Below, piece after piece: positions 57,551 to 64,000 of a DNA stretch of 64,000 nucleotides (the stretch's first letter is position 1; the number at the start of each line of letters is the position of its first letter). The stretch is from Stereum hirsutum FP-91666 SS1 (lineage: Eukaryota > Basidiomycota > Agaricomycetes > Russulales > Stereaceae): the NCBI RefSeq assembly GCF_000264905.1, contig NW_006763136.1, positions 2,075,550-2,139,549 of the forward strand, in the 5' to 3' direction. The translations under genes and the position numbers were made by a program. The notes under the pieces are model-generated. The model did not search any database, was not told the origin of the DNA, and saw nothing but the letters and a program-made list of their open reading frames with translations.

Positions 57551-59407
57551 AAGGTCTCGCGTTCTCGTCTCAGTTCGGAGCGGAGGAACTTGCGGAGAAC
57601 AAGTATTAAAAGTCAGAAGCTCACTGGGTGATAACCAAGCGGTCTCCCATTCTGGACCGAATCGGATCACTTGGAGTTTCTGGTTCGGGACATGCAGCGG
57701 ACACGGCGCAGGAGAACATTGATCCTGAAGAGGGATGTTTGGATTTCTGTTCGTGTGAAGGGAAAGAGTTGCGTCATCGGGGTTTGTGGTTCACGTCAAG
57801 AAAGGAGAAGCGGTGTCTTCAATCGAGTGAAAGGTGACACTGGCGTTGAGATTGGAATGCAGAGAGCCCCAGTGGAACCTGATAAACCTATGACAGAGAC
57901 CGACCTGAGGGTATAATACAGCCTTTCAGGCCGCATCAGCCTGTCAAACAACTGCCTAGAGCACGAGATGGTAGCAACGCATTGCGCCCGGGCATATATG
58001 GTAAGATGAATGAACAGAGACATGACACTGCCAACGAAAGGTGGAGTGCGTGAAAATCGCGCACAATATGCGTCGACTCAGTGATGGGTGGATCGGCAGC
58101 TACCAAGTGGACGTACGATGGTGAACAAGCAACGCCGTCGAGATTGTCCCGAGGGTGACGGCCAAAGCTACCAAGGCGAGGCCCACACAGCTCAAAGCGA
58201 TGTAGTTCAAAAGAGGAGGGGGGGAACACGAGCTTGATCATTACCGACGTGCCACGCCGAGTGTGATCCTCCTGTTATGCAGGTCCATGAAAATGATTGT
58301 GTTCCTGTGAAAAGTCATCAATACGGACCAGAACTGGAAAGCTGCCAACCTCAGTTGAAGCAGTGGCTTGCAGAGTCCGAGGCATTGAGTTTGAGAACGG
58401 ACAAGCTTTGGCACCTTACAGGAGTAAACTGAGGATTGATCGTACGACGATCGGAAAATATCGGAAGGCGAGGAAAGGAGGGCCAAGATAGCGGAAGTTG
58501 GCGGGAATCGTGCTGCCAGCTTGAACGGAGGCAAAATAAACGTCGGCGACGAAACACGTGTGAGTAACCGGACGTAGAGATAGCTTCAACGATCTTGCAG
58601 AGAGATCGGGCAGCGACGTCGCCGCCGCCGCCCATCGACGCAGCACGGGGATGGTACTCTTACCGACGACAAGTGGTAAGGGGTATGCGAGTCAAAAACA
58701 AGGCGATGGGGATAGTTCTGTTGTGAATATGGACACCTGCGGATTTTCCAGAGACAGCATAAGTCTACCCAGAACGAGAGCAAATACGCCATGCAATGTA
58801 TTTTGCAGGAGTTGTGGCGACCGAGGACCGAGTCAGCCTGAAGAAGACGTTCTGGTGGAGGTCGGTGGTTTAAGAAGATTGATAGATCGTTCCTGGCTGC
58901 GAGAAGATGGGGCAAGGCCAGGGACACGGGGTAGAAGCTTGGGGCGAGCTTCCTCGGCTGGCTTGGCTTGACGGACCTCAGTCACCCGCCGCGGCTTGTG
59001 TTCTGCGCGGCTCCGACAGTTCAAGAGGGCTTGCTTCCGGAAGTGCATTACCGATAGTTGAGAAAGCGACAGCGGCCGGGTAATAATGCGCGGCGAGGAG
59101 AGGGGTCGGACGACGTCGGGGGGAAATCAGGAGAGGACATGATCGGGGTCCTGATGGTTGAACATACATATCGGCCAATCAGAATGCCGTATTCGCTATC
59201 TTTCACAGCTTGCAGACCGTCGCTTTGCAATGAATGAACGGAAAGCAGGCGCCGACGGCGGTTTCCAGCCTTCTTATCATGGACGAGCGCACGACCGTCA
59301 GCGCTTTTCGTGTTCCCTCCTCTTTTCCTTCTCTCTCCCACGAAGCACCCAACGTCGTTTTCACCGTTGGCGACGAGCAAGAGCCCCTTCTTTAAGTCTT
59401 GTTCAAC
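57551..59407. other. Region right of the retrotransposon; possible remnant of a membrane-protein gene
   Basis: No intact gene is supported. On the minus strand, 58213-58106 encodes YIALSCVGLALVALAVTLG followed by TISTALLVHH, a convincing membrane helix. Just upstream, at about 58330-58250, lies MTFHRNTIIFMDLHNRRITLG. These could be exons of a multipass membrane gene interrupted by the copia insertion. The last 250 bp is the promoter of the ammonium transporter gene. Confidence 0.35.
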
Positions 59408-61282
59408 ATGGTGAACATCACATACGACGCCTGTAAGTTATCGTTTGCATCCGCTCCCCCGCCCTTTCTCCACCATTATCTTTGTGCACATACCAAGTGC
59501 GGAAAGAATTCGCTCGATCTGTCTCGCCCTTGTTAAAGTCTCACAATATTGATATATTTCTTTTTCGTCTAGCCGGCGACCTTAACTGGTACGACGCCTC
59601 CTCGGATACCACAGTGGTGTACAACCTGGGAGATATCGCATGGATTATTTCCGCTACCGCACTCGTCTGGATCATGATCCCCGGTGTTGGTTTCTTCTAT
59701 TCCGGTCTCCTTAGAAGGAAAAATGCCCTCTCCATGATTTGGGCAAGTATGATGACACTTGCAGTCGTATCTTTCGAGGTGCGTATCCTTCTTGCCTTAT
59801 TCGGAATTCACCGGTCACTCATTTCTTGCGAATATCTTAGTGGTTCTTCTGGGGGTTAGCAGCTTCTTTGTCCCCGCTCAAATGACCGGCAGCTGATCGT
59901 ATTGTCCTTACAGCTACTCGCTTGCATTCAGCGAGACTGGCAACGCTTACATCGGCGACTTGAAATATTTCGGCTTGAAGGGTGTCCTTGAACAACCCTC
60001 CATTGGATCCACTCGCATTCCCGCCATCGCATTCTGCGTCTTCCAGCTCATGTTCGCCGCCATCACCCCCATGCTCGCTCTCGGTGCCATCGCTGAGCGC
60101 GCACGACTCGGCCCAACCCTCGTATTCGTATTCGTCTGGTCGACCATCGTATACAACCCTATCGCCTGCTGGACCTGGAACTCCAACGGTTGGTCGTTCG
60201 TCATGGGCGGTCTCGACTTTGCCGGCGGAACACCCGTTCACATCTCCTCGGGTACCGCTGCGCTCGCCATCAGTATTTACCTCGGAAAGAGGAGAGGATA
60301 TGGTACCGACCGCCTCGCGTACAAGCCCCATAACACCACCTACGTCGTCCTCGGCACAGTGTTTCTGTGGTTCGGTTGGTTCGGCTTCAACGGTGGCTCC
60401 GCTTTGAGCGCCAACCTCCGTGCCCTCCAGGCTTGCATCGTCACCAACTTGGCCGCCAGTGTCGGTGGATTGACCTGGATGTTCTGGGATTGGAGGTTGG
60501 AGCGTAAATGGTCCGCCGTTGGCTTCTGCTCTGGAGCTATCGCTGGCCTTGTTGCTATCACCCCTGGATCTGGTTTCGTCGGTTCTCGTGAGTTTTCACT
60601 TTCTGACCGAGTTCTAAATGAATATTTCCTGACGCGGATTTGTATGTGAATTACAGCCGCTGCTGTCCTTTTCGGTGTCCTTGGCGGAACATGCTGCAAC
60701 TTCGCCACTCAACTCAAGTTCCTCCTGAACTACGACGACTCGCTCGATATCTTCGCCGTCCACACCATTGGCGGTATCGTCGGTAACGTGCGTTTTCACA
60801 CCTTTCCCTCATATCTTTCCATTCGAGTACTCACGGTCTACATCACCCAGATCCTCACCGGTCTCTTTGCCCAAGCCTCCGTCGCCGGCTTCGATGGCGT
60901 CGCCGTAATTCCCGGCGGTTGGCTCGACCACAACTACATCCAGCTCGGATACCAGCTCGCCGACTCCACCTCCGGTCTCGCCTACTCCTTCGTCATGACC
61001 ACCATCATCCTCTGGATCATGCACTTCATCCCCGGGCTCCGTATGCGCATCGAGTCCGAGGAGGCTGAGATCGTCGGGATGGATGATTATGAGATGGGCG
61101 AGTTTGCGTATGATTATGTTGGATTGGAGATGGAGATTGGGCATAGAGATGAGGTGGCGGGTGTTGCGAAGGATAGGGTTAATGCTACGGATGGTGGACG
61201 GGAGCCGAGACATCATCATACGGCGCACATTGATGGAACGGGGAGCAGTGCGGAGAGCGAGGCGGAGAAGGCACAGGCTTAG
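59408..61282 (+). CDS. Ammonium transporter, Amt/Mep family
   Basis: This plasma-membrane ammonium permease has six exons (59408-59432, 59573-59778, 59841-59854, 59914-60587, 60657-60787, 60851-61282) totalling 493 residues. Exon 3 is a 14-bp micro-exon (TGGTTCTTCTGGGG) that restores WFFWGYSLAFSETG. Family landmarks: WIMIPGVGFFYSGLLRRKNALSM, the signature DFAGGTPVHISSGTAALA with the first pore His, and DIFAVHTIGGIVGN with the second. About eleven membrane helices are visible. The cytosolic tail is acidic then His/Glu-rich, ending EAEKAQA. Fungal Mep proteins are usually induced by nitrogen limitation; whether this copy is also a sensor (Mep2-like) cannot be read from sequence. Confidence 0.93.
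59841..59854 (+). other. 14-bp micro-exon of the ammonium transporter
   Basis: It is bounded by TTAG and GTTAGC. Only its inclusion keeps the frame and supplies the conserved WFFWG before YSLAF. Confidence 0.8.
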
Positions 61283-62111
61283 AGCACAGTGACATGGCTT
61301 CGATGGCTATAGAGTTTGCAGAGTATATCCCTACTTGCGCTATCTCCCTTCCCCCCCTCATTATTTTTCGCCCACATTTTCATCATCTACGTGTTCGAGT
61401 CCGAACATCTATGCATACCACTGCTCCCTTTCTTGCGGGATGACTGACTTCCAGTACCCTCCCTCCTCCCCGTCCTTCCGTCTTCTTTTTACTGTTATAA
61501 TCCCACCCCTATCGACACTGTTTACTACTGTTCTATTTATCTCGCAGGATTGGGTCCACATGTGTATCGTTTGAGCGTTGAGTCGTTTAATGAAAATTCC
61601 CGAAGTTTTAAACCCTCTGAACGGCATGATGAGCTCGAAAGACGGCGTTTGTCCATGCTCTTCCAAGAGTTGTTCGTACGCGAATCAAAGCGAATTCCTT
61701 TGACTTGCTTCCTGTATTTCAGAGTTTGCGCATTGAACGGCAGAATCTGGGTGGAACAAACTCTTTACTCATATCATTTGAAATTGGACTAAGTGGCGAG
61801 GACGTCTTATGCGGTTTTTCTACAGCAATGTTGCTTCTTCGCCGAGAATCGGACTCCATGCCATAGGTATTGCGCAATGCGAAGGAATTATGAGCATGTC
61901 TGCTGTTGATAACACCCGGTGACATTCAAAGTCCATAACCCAATTTGTTATATGAGCGGCGAGTAAGGTAATCTACAGGGGACGAAGAGTAGCCGCTAGT
62001 AGTCGAGATACAAAGAGTACAGTATATACACTAAACAATCCTTTATGCAAAACAATTCACAGCGAATAAGTTACTTCAAAACACATTCCCAACAAGATGC
62101 TCAACCAAACT
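61283..62111. other. Convergent 3' intergenic region
   Basis: It lies between the ammonium transporter and cystathionine gamma-lyase genes. It is pyrimidine-rich after 61330. No gene was recognised. Confidence 0.5.
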
Positions 62112-63977
62112 TTATATCTCCTCGTCCGTCAACGCGATCTCTAAAGCAGTCAGCACATCCCTGACTAGATCCTCACCCTCCTCAATCCCAACACTCAACC
62201 TGATCAAGTCTTCACCAATCCCAAGCCTCGTCCTGTCCGCCTCGGGAATAGACCCGTGTGTCATCTGCGCGGGCAGCTCCGCAAGACTCTCAACGCCACC
62301 GAGGGATTCAGCGAGCGTGAAGAGACGCGTAGCTTTGAGGAAACGTTGGGATTCGCGGAGGCCGCCCAGGATGCGGAAGGAGATCATGCCGCCGTACGGG
62401 AATGAGCCGTCGTATGCCGACTCGCCGTCCAAGTCGAGCGAGGCCTTCTCGGAGGAGAGGTAAGATTCGACGAAACGAGAGGCGTGCGGCGAGAGGGAAG
62501 AACGAGCGAGGGCGTTACGTGGATGTGAGACGAGTCCGGGGTAGATCACTTCCTTCACTAGCGGACTCTTCTCCAACGCTCTCGCCACCATCAGTGCGTT
62601 TCTTCCGTGCTCCTTCATGCGCACATGCAAAGTCTTGGCGCCACGCTGAGCGAGCCAGCAGTCGTGTGGGCTGGGGATGGCGCCAATGGCGTTTTGGAGG
62701 AAGGCGAGGCGGGAATGGAGTTCGGTGTGATGCGCTGGGAGGATGAGGGCACCCATTACGACGTCGGAGTGGCCGTTGACGTATTTGGTGAGGGAGTGTA
62801 AGACGATATCGGCGCCTAGGAGGAGGGGCGAGGAGTAGAACGGTGAGAGGAAGGTGTTATCGACGAGAACAAGGGGGTTGGACGGGTGTGAGCGAGCGAT
62901 GGAGGTGATACGGGGGATGTCGATCAGGCGCAATGTGGGGTTAGTCGGTGATTCAATCCAGATCAACTATAGCATTCGGAATACAAACGATGGAATTCGG
63001 TATGAGCATGAGATGTGGGTAGGAGTCAAAAGGGGGTTTGCGGCTGACCTTGGTGTTCTCCTGGATAGCGTCGCGGATGGCTTCCTCGCTCGCGGTTTCG
63101 AGATCGACGAATGTTGTCTGGACACCCTGGTTTGCTTGCGCTACCTTAGACAGGTAGCGATATGTACCACCGTAGACGTCATTCACGCTAACGACGTGCG
63201 AGTTCGGGCCAAGAGCGCTGATCATAGTGGCGGTCGTGGCAGAACCAGATGCGAATGCAAGGGCATGCGCTCCGCCGGATTCCAACGATGCAAGGGTCTT
63301 CTCAAGGGCATTGCGGTTTGGGTTGCCAGAACGGGAGTATTCAAAGCCCTATGGAGAACGGTAATGAAGTCAGCTTCAGGTAAGTTCACGGGTCGTAAAA
63401 CTGGTCTGATGAATTCGGAATGCTTTAGGTTCGGGTAGTCATCCTTCGATTAAGAATGTGGGAGCATAGAGACCCCCAAGGCTCGACACATAGATAACGC
63501 ATGACAAGGATGCCGAGATGCGGAGCTTAACACTCCCATATTCACTGGTCTTCCAAAAACTGAAGCACTGAATCGGCATTTATGTACCACTGTGTGGACC
63601 ACATTGGACGTAAGAGAAAGCGCTGGAGCATCCGAGCTGTTCACACATCTATACGCACAACTGAATGAATGGGAGACAGGATTCTCCGGGGGTAGCACCC
63701 ATGCCCCGAAAATGGAGCGAGAGATATGTAGGACTCGTTGCCACAATCTCGAAAAGCTCACCTTGTGGTTGCCGACGCCGTCCTGAGCGTACGTCGTGCT
63801 CAGAGAGAGGGCAGGGATGACCGCGCCAGTGGAGGGATCTGGCTCCGAGCCGACATGGATGGCACGAGTGCCAAAGCCATCGACGTCCTTTTGGTGAATC
63901 TTCTTCAAAGAGGTCTTGCCGTTGGTATGCCCGTTAGTGTAGGCAGAATTATCGAGTTCGACGACCATGGGGGACAT
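62112..63977 (-). CDS. CYS3: Cystathionine gamma-lyase
   Basis: A PLP enzyme that splits cystathionine to cysteine, ammonia and 2-oxobutyrate in the reverse transsulfuration pathway. Three exons (63977-63762, 63348-63049, 62966-62112) total 456 residues. Landmarks: FGTRAIHVGSEPDPSTGAVIPALSLSTTYAQ, GFEYSRSGNPNRNALE, ALAFASGSATTATMI, VNDVYGGTYRY, the PLP lysine in DIVLHSLTKYVNGHSDVVMG, and the C-terminal SLGGVESLAELPAQMTHGSIP. The first 25 residues are an extra leader. Intron 1, at 413 bp, is several times the local norm. Cystathionine gamma-synthase is the main alternative; the N-terminal motifs favour the lyase. The upstream region lies beyond the window edge. Confidence 0.88.
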
Positions 63978-64000
63978 CTGATGGTGGATGACAGTGGCAG

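Overview
This window is nuclear DNA from a filamentous basidiomycete, most likely an Agaricomycete. Genes are split by many short (about 50-70 bp) GT-AG introns, there are several basidiomycete-type multipass membrane proteins (one with the DUF6533 signature), F-box proteins are scattered through it, and a Ty1/copia retrotransposon is present. A run of Ns at 34946-35506 marks an assembly gap. Exon boundaries below were deduced by hand from splice motifs, reading-frame continuity and family knowledge. Exon sums that divide by three are noted where I checked them.

Layout. 1-3.7 kb: ribosomal protein eL20 (+), ESCRT-II subunit SNF8/VPS22 (-), and a secreted Ser/Thr-rich, probably GPI-anchored wall protein (+). 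5.5-11.4 kb: a DUF6533 membrane protein (-) and an amidase-signature hydrolase (-). 14-19.8 kb: an acidic protein of unknown function (+) behind a dense cluster of ACGCG/ACGCGT boxes, then a large unknown protein (-) with five evenly patterned Cys/His modules. 20.3-23 kb: a foldback element and a multipass membrane protein (-). 26-28 kb: a secreted protein made of about 18 copies of an 18-residue unit, each ending in a dibasic site (+). 28.6-32.3 kb: tRNA m5C methyltransferase NCL1/TRM4 (+), followed by an intron-containing tRNA-Arg(ACG) (-) and a 96-residue Cys-rich protein (-). 36-45.4 kb: two tandem RNA-dependent RNA polymerase genes (+). 45.5-51.5 kb: an F-box protein (-), eIF3g (+) and a second F-box protein (-). 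52.6-57.5 kb: an intact copia retrotransposon with identical-looking LTRs and a 5-bp target duplication. 59.4-64 kb: an ammonium transporter (+) and cystathionine gamma-lyase (-).

How it fits together. The neighbours do not form one pathway. Housekeeping translation genes (eL20, NCL1, tRNA-Arg, eIF3g) alternate with fast-evolving families. The paired RdRPs belong to RNA silencing, which normally restrains elements such as the copia copy about 7 kb away. The ammonium transporter and cystathionine gamma-lyase serve nitrogen and sulfur nutrition. The strongest candidates for undescribed biology are the dibasic-repeat secreted protein at 25999-27951, the five-module Cys/His protein at 15865-19766, and the duplicated RdRP pair.
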